NCBI GenBank assembly: GCA_034111085.1
Contig: JAWUXZ010000015.1
Location: 124,001 to 188,000 of the forward strand
Direction of reading: 5' to 3'
DNA: 64,000 bases
DNA from: Dinoroseobacter sp034111085
Lineage (GTDB): Bacteria; Pseudomonadota; Alphaproteobacteria; Rhodobacterales; Rhodobacteraceae
Shown: positions 8,573 to 17,748 of the stretch, in pieces
Position numbering within the stretch: position 1 is the first letter of the stretch
How the letters are laid out: every line of letters starts with the position of its first letter
Position numbers and translations under genes: made by a program
The notes under the pieces: generated by a model
The model's input: the letters and a program-made list of their open reading frames with translations, nothing else
Told to the model about the DNA's origin: nothing
Databases searched by the model: none

Positions 8573-9874
8573 TTAGCGGTAGCCAGCGGCTTCCATTGCT
8601 TCGTTGGTGATCGCCTGTGCTTTGGCGAGCGCCTCTTCGATGGTCTGCTGACCTGCGTAAGCTGCCGAGAACTCTTGGCTTACTTCGGTTGCAATACCTG
8701 CGAACTCAGGAATGGCCGCGAACTGAATGCCTACGTAAGGCGATGGGTCCACGGTCGAGTTGTTCGGATCAGCCGACAGGATCGAGTCGAGCGTCATCTG
8801 AGCGAACGGAACCGCCTGGTAGTTTGGGTTCTCATAAAGCGAGGTCCGCGCACCTGGAGGGACGTTGGCCCAACCCTCATTGGCAGCAACCAGATCGATG
8901 TAATCGGTGGAAGTTGCCCACTCGATGAACTCTTTGGCTGCGGCTTCTTTTTCGGTACCAGCAGGAATGGCAAGTGCCCATGCCCAGAGCCAGTTAGAGC
9001 GCTTGCCCATACCGTTATCGGGGGCCAGTGCAAAACCAACGCTGTCTGCAACGGTAGAGTCGTCACCAGTCACGAAGGATGCGGCGACAGTTGCGTCGAT
9101 CCACATGCCGCATTTGCCTTGGTTGAACAACGAAAGGTTCTCGTTGAAGCCATTGGTGGCGAAACCTTCAGGACCAGAATCGTCCATCATGTTCTTGTAG
9201 AAATGCAGCGTGTCGGACCACTCGCGTGTGTCGAACTGTGCGTTCCAGTCTGCATCGAACCAGCGTGCGCCAAACGAGTTGGACATAGCTGTGATGAAGG
9301 CACCGCCCTCGCCCCAACCAGCTTTACCGCGTAGGCAAACACCGTTGATTTCATTGTCACGGTCGGTCATCTCACGCGCCGCTTTGGCGATGAAGGACCA
9401 AGATGGGGCGTCAGGCATTTCAAGACCAGCAGCTGCCATCAAATCGGTGCGATACATGATCATCGAGCTTTCGCCGTAGAACGGTGCCGCGAAAAGCGTG
9501 CCGTCATGGCTCAGGCCGTTTGCCATTGCGGGCAGGATGTCACCGACATCGTAATCGTCGGACAGGTCGTCAAGTGGAACGAGCCAACCGTTGGCACCCC
9601 AGATCGGTGTCTCGTACATTCCGATTGTCATGATATCGAACTGACCACCCTTGGTGGTGATGTCCGTGGTTACGCGCTGACGCAGCACGTTCTCTTCCAG
9701 AGTAACCCACTCAACCGTATGACCGGTCTTGGCGGTGAAATCATCCGTGTAGCCTTGCATACGGATCATGTCGCCGTTGTTGACGGTCGCAATGGTGATG
9801 GTTTCGGCTTGGGCAGCGCTACCTACAATCAATGTAAGCGCAGTCGCCGCACGAAGTGCGTTCTTAAGATACAT
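8573..9874 (-). CDS. smoE: sorbitol/mannitol ABC transporter substrate-binding protein
   Basis: A 433-residue family 1 extracellular solute-binding protein. A Sec signal peptide (about residues 1-23, cut after AAQA) sends it to the periplasm. The start of the mature protein (ETITIATVNNGDMIRMQGYT) and segments such as YGESSMIMYRTDLM and GMWIDATVAASFV are typical of SmoE/polyol binding proteins. The start ATG at 9874 has a good GGGAGGA site. It is the first transport gene of the operon, 92 bases after the LacI regulator stop, and is followed by a stem-loop that probably raises its level relative to the permeases. Confidence 0.93.
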   Translation of the reverse strand: MYLKNALRAATALTLIVGSAAQAETITIATVNNGDMIRMQGYTDDFTAKTGHTVEWVTLEENVLRQRVTTDITTKGGQFDIMTIGMYETPIWGANGWLVPLDDLSDDYDVGDILPAMANGLSHDGTLFAAPFYGESSMIMYRTDLMAAAGLEMPDAPSWSFIAKAAREMTDRDNEINGVCLRGKAGWGEGGAFITAMSNSFGARWFDADWNAQFDTREWSDTLHFYKNMMDDSGPEGFATNGFNENLSLFNQGKCGMWIDATVAASFVTGDDSTVADSVGFALAPDNGMGKRSNWLWAWALAIPAGTEKEAAAKEFIEWATSTDYIDLVAANEGWANVPPGARTSLYENPNYQAVPFAQMTLDSILSADPNNSTVDPSPYVGIQFAAIPEFAGIATEVSQEFSAAYAGQQTIEEALAKAQAITNEAMEAAGYR

Positions 9875-9966
9875 CTTAGTCCTCCCATAGATGTTATGAT
9901 TTCAAGCTAAGCGGGAAAGCGTCGCGCAGTCAATTCGTTTTTTACGCGCGGCAACTTTCATTGATG

Positions 9967-10992
9967 TCAGGCGGACGACCGCATTATCAATTTGCCCTCA
10001 ACATGCCTTTTTTTGTTGGCGATAGGCTCGCCTTCCAGCGTCGCCACGAGGGTATCAAACGCTTGGCGTGAAATGCTCTCAAAGTCCTGTGCGATGGTCG
10101 TCAGCGGCGGACAAGTGAACCGAGAGAACGGATGATCATCTTGTCCAGCGATCCGAATCGTCGCCTTCGGCCCGCGCCCAACAGTGATGCCCGCTTCAAA
10201 CGCGGCACTCAAAAGTCCAATCGCCAGCCGGTCGTTGCTGCACAAAATGGTATCAGACGGGAACAGGTTTTGCTGGAACGCGCGCAGACCTTCAGCGCGC
10301 CCGATCTCTTCAAAACTCCACCCCGATCCGGCGGCCTGAATGATCTGTGGCGTGTGCCCGAAGGCTTCCATCGTCTCAATATAGCTCTTGCGCCGCTTAC
10401 GGGCGTTCGGGTTGGCCGGGTGTTCCATCTCAAAAAAGCACGGGGCCGAGCCGCTACGGCACAAGAAATCCACCATCAGACGGGTGAATTGAGGGTTGTC
10501 CGCGCCCACGAATGTCATGTCCAAATCTTGAAGGTCACTGTCGAACAGAACCGTTGGAATATCCTCGAAAAAGTTGGCCATCGCGTGCCTGTCCGAAGCC
10601 CGCCCAAGAGGTGCCATCAGCACGCCAGCGGGTTTCAATGCACGCAACGCCTCAAGGATCTCGACCTCGTTGGCAGGGTCGCCATGGGCGGAATACACAG
10701 TCGGGCGGTATCCGGCTTTCACGCAAAGCTGCTCGATATTGCGGGCAAACTCGGCAAAAACCGGGTCTGCGAGGAACGGCACCACGATCCCCACGTTTTT
10801 GGTCAACTTTCGGTTCTGGTTCACCGCAAACATGTTCGGTCGGTAATCATGTGCCTCAAGAGCCGCCTCAATCCGCTCGCGGGTCGATGCGCGCACACTT
10901 TGCGGGTCGTTGAAATACTTCGAGACCGTGGGGCGTGAGATGCCGCTGATCGCGGCAAACTCTTCCATGTTCTTGATTTTCGACCCAGCCAT
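9967..10992 (-). CDS. LacI-family transcriptional regulator of the polyol operon
   Basis: A 341-residue LacI/GalR repressor. The N-terminal helix-turn-helix is at about residues 8-32 (MEEFAAISGISRPTVSKYFN), followed by the hinge helix region and a periplasmic-binding-protein-like sensor domain (from NVGIVVPFLADPVFAEFARN). It lies directly upstream of smoE in the same direction, so it probably senses a polyol or a derived sugar and controls the operon, including itself. I looked for a clear LacI operator (near-perfect dyad with central CG) in 9875-9966 and did not find a convincing one. Confidence 0.88.
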   Translation of the reverse strand: MAGSKIKNMEEFAAISGISRPTVSKYFNDPQSVRASTRERIEAALEAHDYRPNMFAVNQNRKLTKNVGIVVPFLADPVFAEFARNIEQLCVKAGYRPTVYSAHGDPANEVEILEALRALKPAGVLMAPLGRASDRHAMANFFEDIPTVLFDSDLQDLDMTFVGADNPQFTRLMVDFLCRSGSAPCFFEMEHPANPNARKRRKSYIETMEAFGHTPQIIQAAGSGWSFEEIGRAEGLRAFQQNLFPSDTILCSNDRLAIGLLSAAFEAGITVGRGPKATIRIAGQDDHPFSRFTCPPLTTIAQDFESISRQAFDTLVATLEGEPIANKKRHVEGKLIMRSSA

Positions 10993-11314
10993 CTATCATC
11001 CTTAACGTCGCCGCACGCGCAAACCCTCGCAAGGAAATGATAATCACAGATTGACGGCTTGTCGCGCGAAAAGGCTTTTGGCCGTGCGCGTCTACAGCTG
11101 TAAGTCCGCTGGTGGGGTGTTGCAGTGCAATTTGTCGCAGCAAATCTCGGTGATTGCCCGATTACGGCGACGGCCCTGCCCTTTCCGTAAAACCTCCTAA
11201 ATGGAATTAATTTCACGCGCCTTTGCATTTTTGACGAATTTCTTACGCTAATCGCTGGCTGGTTTGACAGCCAGCTTGCGCGCCCAAGCGATTGTCATCT
11301 TGTTTGATAGGAGA
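10993..11314. other. intergenic region between the LacI gene and the DUF1127 gene
   Basis: No coding region is supported. It should hold the divergent promoters of the LacI gene (minus) and the DUF1127 gene (plus). Visible elements: a 10-base perfect palindrome TACAGCTGTA around 11093-11102 and an inverted repeat GCTGGCT-N8-AGCCAGC at 11254-11275 whose spacer carries TTTGAC. I could not pick a confident -10 box for either gene. Confidence 0.5.
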
Positions 11315-11530
11315 ATGAAGATGACCAATTTGGTTTTATCACTTACAAAGTTTGGCCCTTATCGGAGCAGTATTCGGGTGGGGCTTTTGCACCAGCTGAG
11401 TGAGGCATATCGAAACTCCTGTAAGTTCCAAACTTTGCCAGCCGAGAGGTTGGAGGATATGGGTTTAACCAAACTGGACCAGACCCAAGCTGGTTTCGGC
11501 GGATTTTTCGAACGGGCAGGTTGCTCTTAG
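11315..11530 (+). CDS. small DUF1127-family protein
   Basis: A 71-residue basic protein. The start ATG at 11315 has an ideal AGGAG site six bases upstream (11309-11313). The C-terminal half, LLHQLSEAYRNSCKFQTLPAERLEDMGLTK, has the spacing of the DUF1127 (YjiS-like) helix with its LxDxGL ending. Small DUF1127 proteins of Rhodobacterales are often stress-induced and some bind RNA; nothing here shows the function of this one. A strong intrinsic terminator follows at 11566-11603, so it is a single-gene transcript. Confidence 0.7.
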   Translation: MKMTNLVLSLTKFGPYRSSIRVGLLHQLSEAYRNSCKFQTLPAERLEDMGLTKLDQTQAGFGGFFERAGCS

Positions 11531-11565
11531 AAGACCCACTGTTTATCTTCATTTAACGCTCAAAT

Positions 11566-11603
11566 AAAGCGACGGTCTTTATCCTGAGCCGTCGCTTTTT
11601 TTT
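11566..11603. terminator. bidirectional intrinsic terminator
   Basis: AAAGCGACGG, a 13-base loop, CCGTCGCTTT, then eight Ts on the plus strand. Read on the minus strand the stem is followed by a T-rich tail (TTTATTTG), so it can also end the convergent transglutaminase transcript. Confidence 0.93.
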
Positions 11604-11652
11604 GTGCCTAAAGACCCGCTGCCAGTCACCCGGCCACGCAAGGCGCGCAACC

Positions 11653-13077
11653 TCAAGCTTGAGGTGCGGCCTTATACGCTGTCACATCGACGATATCGTC
11701 GAGCGTCAGTTGCACTATGCCTTGGACCCGAGGCTGGAACGTCATTTTCCATCCCCCGAATGTCGCTTCCAAGTTTGGACTGCTCATCGCGCTCTTGACG
11801 GGTTGGCGCAAAGCCGATTGCGGGATTTGGAAGATATTCAAGATCTGACCCAAAGGCTGATCTTCGACCACATAGCCTTTTGCGTCCGTCATGCGCATGC
11901 CAAGCCTCTCCATCCGCATGCTGATTTCGGCGTCTGACAAGACCTGTGTCAACGTCGGCGCTTGAATATCAGGTGCTGGACCTGCGGTCGCATCAGGATA
12001 GCGCATGACCGCGCGAGCGGTGAACCTGACCTGAGACTGTGGATCCTCGACAATCACGGGTGGTTGGTTCGGCGACTGGTTGGCGCGCCGCTCAACCAAA
12101 TACTCGGCGTTGCAATCGGTGAAATAGGCGTTGGACAGGAACATGCGCAGCGCGAACTCAGTCTTCCAAGACAGCCCCATGCCGCTGTAATGGGGTGCGC
12201 CCAGCGCGTCTTGGCCCATATAAACGCAGTTCTCGCCGCGCCAGCCACCTGTTCGGCTTAATGTCGAATAGTCATCTTTGTTCTGGAAATAAATATAGTC
12301 GCCCGGCACCGCGATGACCGATCCGCGCTTATAGTCTTTGCGCACGTCATGAAGCTTTGTCAAAAACCGCGAGGCGGTGGTGAAGACAGCCTCGCCCGTT
12401 GTGGCATCTGGCATTCGCCAAACCCCGATATAGGCCGGACCGAAGGAGGACTGCAAAGCGTCGGTTTTTTCAGCCCCTAGGCTAGCATAGCACCCCAGCA
12501 GCACAGCCAACTGAAAAGCACCGGCGCATTCGCCCCGAAATGGATGGATGTTACCGAGCGCTAAAGATAAGGCCCTCTCGGGTTTCTGGAAAAACATCGG
12601 ATCGCCCCAAGGGCTATTAGATGGAAACCGCTCCCATGCGGGATCAAGGACTGCGTAGGGCAGCGAACCCGTCAACACGCCTTTGCCGAACGCAGCACCG
12701 GGGGACCATAGCACTTCAAGGTTCTCGAGATACCCCAAGGTGGGCGGCACGCCGACAACGGCCTCAGTATAGTCTGCATCCACGTCTCCGTCGCAGATCG
12801 CCTTCATCGCATCTATCACGCCTTTGCGCAGGGCGATGTTCTCGGCCAAATCTGGTGGGCTCGCGAATTCATGTGCGAGATAGTCGTTGATCATGGCGCC
12901 TACGATTTCGACCGCCAGCGGATCCGCCAATGCCATGATCTGGCCCATATTGTCGGACTTGAACACCGGTTTGGTCCACGCCGATTTCGGCACAACAGCG
13001 TATTTAAGAACCGATAGAAACTGCGCGGGCGTGCGACCGATCGCTTCGCCGCCAACCCAAAGACCAGATTTAGCCAT
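11653..13077 (-). CDS. Tgl-type protein-glutamine gamma-glutamyltransferase (transglutaminase)
   Basis: A 474-residue protein with no signal peptide. Its middle resembles the spore-coat transglutaminase Tgl of Bacillus subtilis as I remember that sequence. FRGECAGAF (Glu183-Cys184) matches the Glu-Cys around the Tgl nucleophile Cys116. VPGDYIYFQNKDDY matches the GDCLYFKN segment. WRGENCVYMGQD (Glu282) and PHYSGMGL (His296) match Glu187 and His200. The Cys-Glu spacing differs (98 against 71), but the Glu-His spacing is nearly the same (14 against 13). It is about twice the length of Tgl, with roughly 110 extra residues at each end. The predicted reaction is epsilon-(gamma-glutamyl)lysine cross-linking. 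It is divergent from the SARP-AAA regulator at 13212. The family call is from motif recall and needs a profile search. Confidence 0.7.
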   Translation of the reverse strand: MAKSGLWVGGEAIGRTPAQFLSVLKYAVVPKSAWTKPVFKSDNMGQIMALADPLAVEIVGAMINDYLAHEFASPPDLAENIALRKGVIDAMKAICDGDVDADYTEAVVGVPPTLGYLENLEVLWSPGAAFGKGVLTGSLPYAVLDPAWERFPSNSPWGDPMFFQKPERALSLALGNIHPFRGECAGAFQLAVLLGCYASLGAEKTDALQSSFGPAYIGVWRMPDATTGEAVFTTASRFLTKLHDVRKDYKRGSVIAVPGDYIYFQNKDDYSTLSRTGGWRGENCVYMGQDALGAPHYSGMGLSWKTEFALRMFLSNAYFTDCNAEYLVERRANQSPNQPPVIVEDPQSQVRFTARAVMRYPDATAGPAPDIQAPTLTQVLSDAEISMRMERLGMRMTDAKGYVVEDQPLGQILNIFQIPQSALRQPVKSAMSSPNLEATFGGWKMTFQPRVQGIVQLTLDDIVDVTAYKAAPQA

Positions 13078-13211
13078 CTCTTATTCTCCTGTTCCCGCAG
13101 GCAGCCTACCTGCATATTGCCCAGCGGCGGCGTCATAAATGCGTCAAATGTGATCGAAGCGCGGCCTAAATCCCCTGCCCTTCCCCCACGGCGGTGTGTT
13201 AGATACTAAAG
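13078..13211. promoter_or_regulatory. divergent promoter region of the transglutaminase and the SARP-AAA regulator
   Basis: These 134 bases separate two divergent start codons and must hold both promoters. The transglutaminase ATG has a GGAGAA site. I see no strong palindrome and no confident -35/-10 pair. Confidence 0.45.
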
Positions 13212-16200
13212 ATGACCCTCGCGCTCAAACTTTTTGGCAGCCTTGTGATTTCGCAAGGCGACGGCGACCTGATCAGGCTTCCGACCCGGAAGTCGGAGGC
13301 GCTGTTGGCCTATCTCGTTGCCCAAGAAGGCAGCGAGGTTTCGCGCGAAACCGTGGCCGACCTGCTGTGGCCGCTCAGCGGACCCGAACAAGCGCGTGCC
13401 AGCTTGCGCCAAGAACTATCGGTCCTGCGCAAGGGGCTTGGCCCCACCCACGGCGAGCGCATCTTTTCAGGGGCTGACCGGATGTCGTTTGATGGCAGCG
13501 GTGCCAGTATCGATCTTTGGCGGTTCCGCGCACTAGCGGCTGCATCCTACGATGATCCCGAGCAACTGAAAGACGCGGTCGACCTTCACACTGGCCCGTT
13601 CCTTGACGCGGTGCGTATCCGTAGCCAGCCGTTCTCGGACTGGGTCTGGGCCATGCGCCAAACCTTGGAAGGCACCGCCATTGCCCTAGGGGCCGAGGCG
13701 CTGAGCCTGTCTGAGAACCAGCAGAACCCTGATCAAGCCATCGAGATCGCGCGCGGCTTAACCCGGATCGACCCAACATTTGAGCCCGCCCACCGCGCCT
13801 TGATGCGCGTTTTTCTCGAGCGCGGCGAAATTGATCTCGCCAAACGCCAGATGGGGCTATGCCGCGAGGCGCTGAAGACCAAGCTTGACGCCGAGCCATC
13901 CGAGCAAACCCAGCAACTGGCCGCCGAGCTTGACGCACCTCAGATGCGCGCAAGCCTCCGCCCCCAGCACATATCGGAACGACCTGAGCCGAACCGCCGC
14001 GCGCGCCAACGCCGGACTGTGACGTTCCTGTCGGTCTTGGTCGATGTGCCCAGCACCGACCCCGAAGAGTTCGATGACCTGGTCGTCAAAATCGCAACGC
14101 TCGTCGCTCGCATGGCCGAGGCCAAAGGCGGTGTGCTGTTTGACGCGTTCCATGGGCGCATGATGGCCGCGTTCGGATATCCGACCAGTCACGGGCGCGA
14201 GGCTGACACTGTGCTTGGTGTGGCCTTCGATATATTGGACGCAATTGAGGCCGGGTTTGGGCCATCATCAGGGTGCCGCATTGGCTTGTCACAAGGGGTC
14301 GTGCTTGTCTCAGACGAGACAGATACGCCCGGGGCTGGCCCGCAATTTGTCGGCGCTGCGGTGCGCGATGCCGATAGCCTTAGCCGAACCGCCGACCAAG
14401 GCAGCATTCTCGTAGATGGATCCCTTCAGGGGTCAGTATCCCCGGCCTTCCCGATGGAAGCCATTGCAGGACAATCGGCGGTGCGGCGCGCGGTGCATCC
14501 GCATTCCGACCGAGCTCTGGACGGCTATGACGCGCTGACGCAGACCAACCACGCGATTGTTGGGCGCGATACTCCGCTGGCCCATGCAATGGCTGTGCTT
14601 GAGGCCGCAAAGTCAGGGATCGGCGGGGCGGCGGCGATCTACGGCAAGCCCGGTGAAGGCAAGTCCAGACTGTTACAAGACGTCGCTTTGGCAGCGCGCG
14701 AGCAGGGTTTCCAACTGCATGTCTTCAGGGGTGCGGTGAACGCGCAGCAATCTGCGTTCTCGCCCCTGATCGACCAAATACTGCGCGCAGGGGGCGGGAC
14801 ACAGCGCGAGGCCACCTCGATCCGGCGTGTTCTTAGCGCAGCCCTTACCAAGCTGGGGCCGGATTTCGCCGAGGTCGCCCCGTATTTCGACGCGCTGCAC
14901 AATGCCCCCGATGATGCAGGCCAAGCGCGCAGCACTGTGTCCAAAGACATTCGCGAAAAGGCGCTTGATATCTTTGCTGCACAAGCCGGTGCCGCCACCC
15001 GGACCCGCCCGGTGCTGTTCATTTTTGAAGACACCCAATGGTATGATCCGTCGAGCTGTGACGCGATTAGCCGCCTGATTGACGCGCTTGACGGCACGCC
15101 TGCTTGCGTGCTGCTGACATCGCGCGACGGCGAAGCGCCTGAGGTGCTTAACCATCCGCTGATCCAACAAGTGCGGCTTGCCCCCCTCGATCCTGCCAGC
15201 GCCGAAAAATTGCTGCGCGGGTTGTTGCCGCGCGGGCGCGTTGATCCATCCAAAATCGCCACTATCCTCACCAAGGCCGAGGGCAATCCGCTGATGATCG
15301 AGGAGTTCGCGAAAGCCTTTGAGCAACGCGCCGATCTGTCTGTGGTGTCCTCAGACGTAGCAATTTCGTCGGTCATGGATCCTGCCAATCCCGACACCTC
15401 CGCCCCGCCCGACCGCCTACTTCCGTTGCTGTTGTCGCGCATCGACAGCATTCCGGGGGCGATCCAAGTGTTGCAACACGCCTCGGTTCTGGGTCGCCGG
15501 TTTCATCTGGCGGACCTTTCAAAGATGCTTGAGCCCATCAAAGTTCAGCGACCACTTCTGGACGCGCTCGAGGCCGCAGGTATCGTGTTTGCTGCGCGGC
15601 GCGGCGCGGATGCGTCCTATATTTTCAAGCACGCTTTAATCGGTGATGCGATCTATTCGACTATCCCTATGCGGTACCGCACCGAGCTGCATGAGGCCGC
15701 AGCAAATGTGCTGCTCGGCTCGCATGCCCGGATTGATCACGCAGAGGTCGCGCGCCATTTCCGGGCTGCCAACACCCACGGCACTGCCGCGCGGCACTTT
15801 GAGACATCGGGCGATAAATCTGTGCGCGTCGCAGCCAACGCCGAGGCGATTGCAGAGTATCTAGAAGCCATCCGCATGGTCGCCCATCTGCCCTTGTCGC
15901 ATTACCGAATGCAGCGCGAATTGACACTGAACCGCAAGGTTGCCGCGCAGTACATTGCGCTGCGCGGCATTCCCACGGCGCAAGCGGCCCCGTTCTATGA
16001 AGCCGCCGGTGCGCTCAGCCGCGAGTTGGCCGATTTCGAGGAAACGGTGAATGCCGCTTGGGGCTTGTGGAGCATCAATTTGATGGTCGCAAATCTGGAT
16101 GAGTGTTTGGAGATCGCGGGCGGGCTTCAAGACCAAATCCCACCAGATGCGTCAGAGACGGCAGGATTGATCATCTGCTATATGCTGGGCGTGACCAATG

Positions 16201-16835
16201 CCTATCGCGGCTCGTTGCAGGACGCCGCAACCCAGCTTGAGGCCGTCCGCACGCAGCATAGCAACGAGATGACCACCGACCTGCAAAGTCGGTTTGGCAT
16301 GGATATCGCACTGACATCTGACAGCTTTCTGGCTTGGGTCTATGCATTATTGGGGGATGCGGCGCTGGCCGACGCGACCTCGCAGCGTGCTCTGGCAAGG
16401 GCCGCGCAGAATGACACACAACTCAATCAGGTCTTCGCCCATGTTTTTGCGGCGACCAAATGTCTGTTTCTAGATCAGACCGATGCAGGCCAATCCCACG
16501 CCCAGATTGCCCTAAAAGGCGCGCAGGAGATGGGATATAGGCAGTGGATTGCGCAGGCGAAGTTCCAGCTGGCACGTGTGGACGATCTGAAGGGCGAACC
16601 GGGTGCACTGGTGGATATGCAAGCCGCTATGGCCGAGTATCTCAGTGCGAATATGGTACTGGCCAAACCCTACGCGCTCGTCTGGATTGCCGAGGCCCAT
16701 GCCAGAAGACGCGACTACCCCAGTGCGCTTGCCGCGTTGGATGAGTTGGGCGCTTTCACCGAGCGCACCCAAGAAAGATACTTCGATGGGCGCGCGGCGG
16801 CTGCAAGGGCTCAGGCGTTGCTTCTTGATGCATGA
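13212..16835 (+). CDS. SARP/BTAD regulator fused to a cyclase-like domain, AAA ATPase and TPR region
   Basis: A 1207-residue multidomain regulator. Residues 1-90 form an OmpR/SARP-type winged helix (ALKLFGSLVI...LLAYLVAQEG). About 95-240 is a bacterial transcriptional activator domain of helical repeats. About 265-430 is a class III nucleotide-cyclase-like domain (RRTVTFLSVLVDV, LFDAFHGRMMAAFGYP), but the metal-binding and catalytic residues are not in place, so it is probably only a sensor or scaffold. From about 450 comes an AAA ATPase with Walker A GKPGEGKS (near 478) and Walker B VLFIFEDTQW, then TPR-like helices to the end. Such proteins are signal-responsive transcription activators. 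It is divergent from the transglutaminase gene, its most likely target, and is followed after 78 bases by nagB. Confidence 0.82.
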   Translation: MTLALKLFGSLVISQGDGDLIRLPTRKSEALLAYLVAQEGSEVSRETVADLLWPLSGPEQARASLRQELSVLRKGLGPTHGERIFSGADRMSFDGSGASIDLWRFRALAAASYDDPEQLKDAVDLHTGPFLDAVRIRSQPFSDWVWAMRQTLEGTAIALGAEALSLSENQQNPDQAIEIARGLTRIDPTFEPAHRALMRVFLERGEIDLAKRQMGLCREALKTKLDAEPSEQTQQLAAELDAPQMRASLRPQHISERPEPNRRARQRRTVTFLSVLVDVPSTDPEEFDDLVVKIATLVARMAEAKGGVLFDAFHGRMMAAFGYPTSHGREADTVLGVAFDILDAIEAGFGPSSGCRIGLSQGVVLVSDETDTPGAGPQFVGAAVRDADSLSRTADQGSILVDGSLQGSVSPAFPMEAIAGQSAVRRAVHPHSDRALDGYDALTQTNHAIVGRDTPLAHAMAVLEAAKSGIGGAAAIYGKPGEGKSRLLQDVALAAREQGFQLHVFRGAVNAQQSAFSPLIDQILRAGGGTQREATSIRRVLSAALTKLGPDFAEVAPYFDALHNAPDDAGQARSTVSKDIREKALDIFAAQAGAATRTRPVLFIFEDTQWYDPSSCDAISRLIDALDGTPACVLLTSRDGEAPEVLNHPLIQQVRLAPLDPASAEKLLRGLLPRGRVDPSKIATILTKAEGNPLMIEEFAKAFEQRADLSVVSSDVAISSVMDPANPDTSAPPDRLLPLLLSRIDSIPGAIQVLQHASVLGRRFHLADLSKMLEPIKVQRPLLDALEAAGIVFAARRGADASYIFKHALIGDAIYSTIPMRYRTELHEAAANVLLGSHARIDHAEVARHFRAANTHGTAARHFETSGDKSVRVAANAEAIAEYLEAIRMVAHLPLSHYRMQRELTLNRKVAAQYIALRGIPTAQAAPFYEAAGALSRELADFEETVNAAWGLWSINLMVANLDECLEIAGGLQDQIPPDASETAGLIICYMLGVTNAYRGSLQDAATQLEAVRTQHSNEMTTDLQSRFGMDIALTSDSFLAWVYALLGDAALADATSQRALARAAQNDTQLNQVFAHVFAATKCLFLDQTDAGQSHAQIALKGAQEMGYRQWIAQAKFQLARVDDLKGEPGALVDMQAAMAEYLSANMVLAKPYALVWIAEAHARRRDYPSALAALDELGAFTERTQERYFDGRAAAARAQALLLDA

Positions 16836-16913
16836 ACGAAATACGAGGCTTTTGACGTTGTTGTCCGCCACCGCACTGAAGGAACCGCAGATGTATAACG
16901 CCAGGACGTCGCA

Positions 16914-17711
16914 GTGAAAGTTCTGATCTTTCAAGACTTGGCGCAGGCCGAGGCGTACGTGGCCTCAGAAGTGCTCGCCCGAATTGAACAGGCTCCTAAC
17001 CCGGTGCTGGGTCTTGCCACGGGCGGCACGATGGAGCGCGTCTATGCGCGCATCGTACACAGCGCGCAGGCGCAAAAGACAGACTTCAGCCAAGTGCGCA
17101 GCTTCAATCTGGACGAATACTGGGGCATTCCCTCAAGCCACCCGTGCTCGTACATGCACTATATGTGCACCCATCTTTTCACGCCCCTGAACATGGACCT
17201 GTCGCTGACGCAGCTTCCCAATGGGGTAGCCGCCGACCCCGAAGCCGAGGCCGCGCGCTATGAGACGGCCATCGCGGCTGCCGGAGGGATCGATCTTCAG
17301 CTGCTCGGCATTGGCACAAACGGCCATATTGGCTTCAACGAGCCGACCTCAAGTCTGGGATCGCGCACCCGCCTGAAGACATTGACGCAAAGCACGCGGG
17401 ACGCAAACCGGCGCTATTTTGACAATGCTGAGGATGTGCCACGCTTTGCGCTGACCATGGGGATCGCCACAATTTTGGAAGCGCGCCACGTTTTGCTGCT
17501 GGCCACAGGGGCCGCCAAAAGCCGCGCGGTTGCGCAGATGATTGAAGGTCCTCTGGCGGCGATCTGTCCGGCCTCTGCATTGCAGCTGCACCCGAAGGCG
17601 ACGATTGTTCTGGACGCGGCAGCCGCAGCCGATCTGATGCTTGGCGATTACTACGATCAGATCCATCCAAACGGCGCGCCAGCCCCGGTGCCAACAAAGC
17701 CCCGCACCTGA
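16914..17711 (+). CDS. nagB: glucosamine-6-phosphate deaminase
   Basis: A 265-residue NagB-family enzyme that converts glucosamine 6-phosphate to fructose 6-phosphate and ammonia in the cytoplasm. Seen: the phosphate loop LATGGTMERVY near residue 35, the catalytic Asp in FNLDEYWG, and the His/Glu pair in GTNGHIGFNEP. The start is a GTG at 16914 with AGGA eight bases upstream; no ATG fits the conserved N terminus. It lacks an adjacent nagA or transporter, which is unusual. It lies 78 bases after the large regulator gene, so the two may share a transcript. Confidence 0.9.
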   Translation: MKVLIFQDLAQAEAYVASEVLARIEQAPNPVLGLATGGTMERVYARIVHSAQAQKTDFSQVRSFNLDEYWGIPSSHPCSYMHYMCTHLFTPLNMDLSLTQLPNGVAADPEAEAARYETAIAAAGGIDLQLLGIGTNGHIGFNEPTSSLGSRTRLKTLTQSTRDANRRYFDNAEDVPRFALTMGIATILEARHVLLLATGAAKSRAVAQMIEGPLAAICPASALQLHPKATIVLDAAAAADLMLGDYYDQIHPNGAPAPVPTKPRT

Positions 17712-17748
17712 AGCGAGCCACTTTCAAACGGGCCGAAGTGCTAGACCG

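Noticed and set aside
9875..9966. LacI operator upstream of smoE
   Set aside because: Only imperfect GC-rich dyads are present; none has the symmetry to call.
14639..15451. 270-codon minus-strand open frame inside the SARP-AAA gene
   Set aside because: Antisense to the conserved ATPase domain, Ser/Arg-rich composition typical of shadow frames, no ribosome site.
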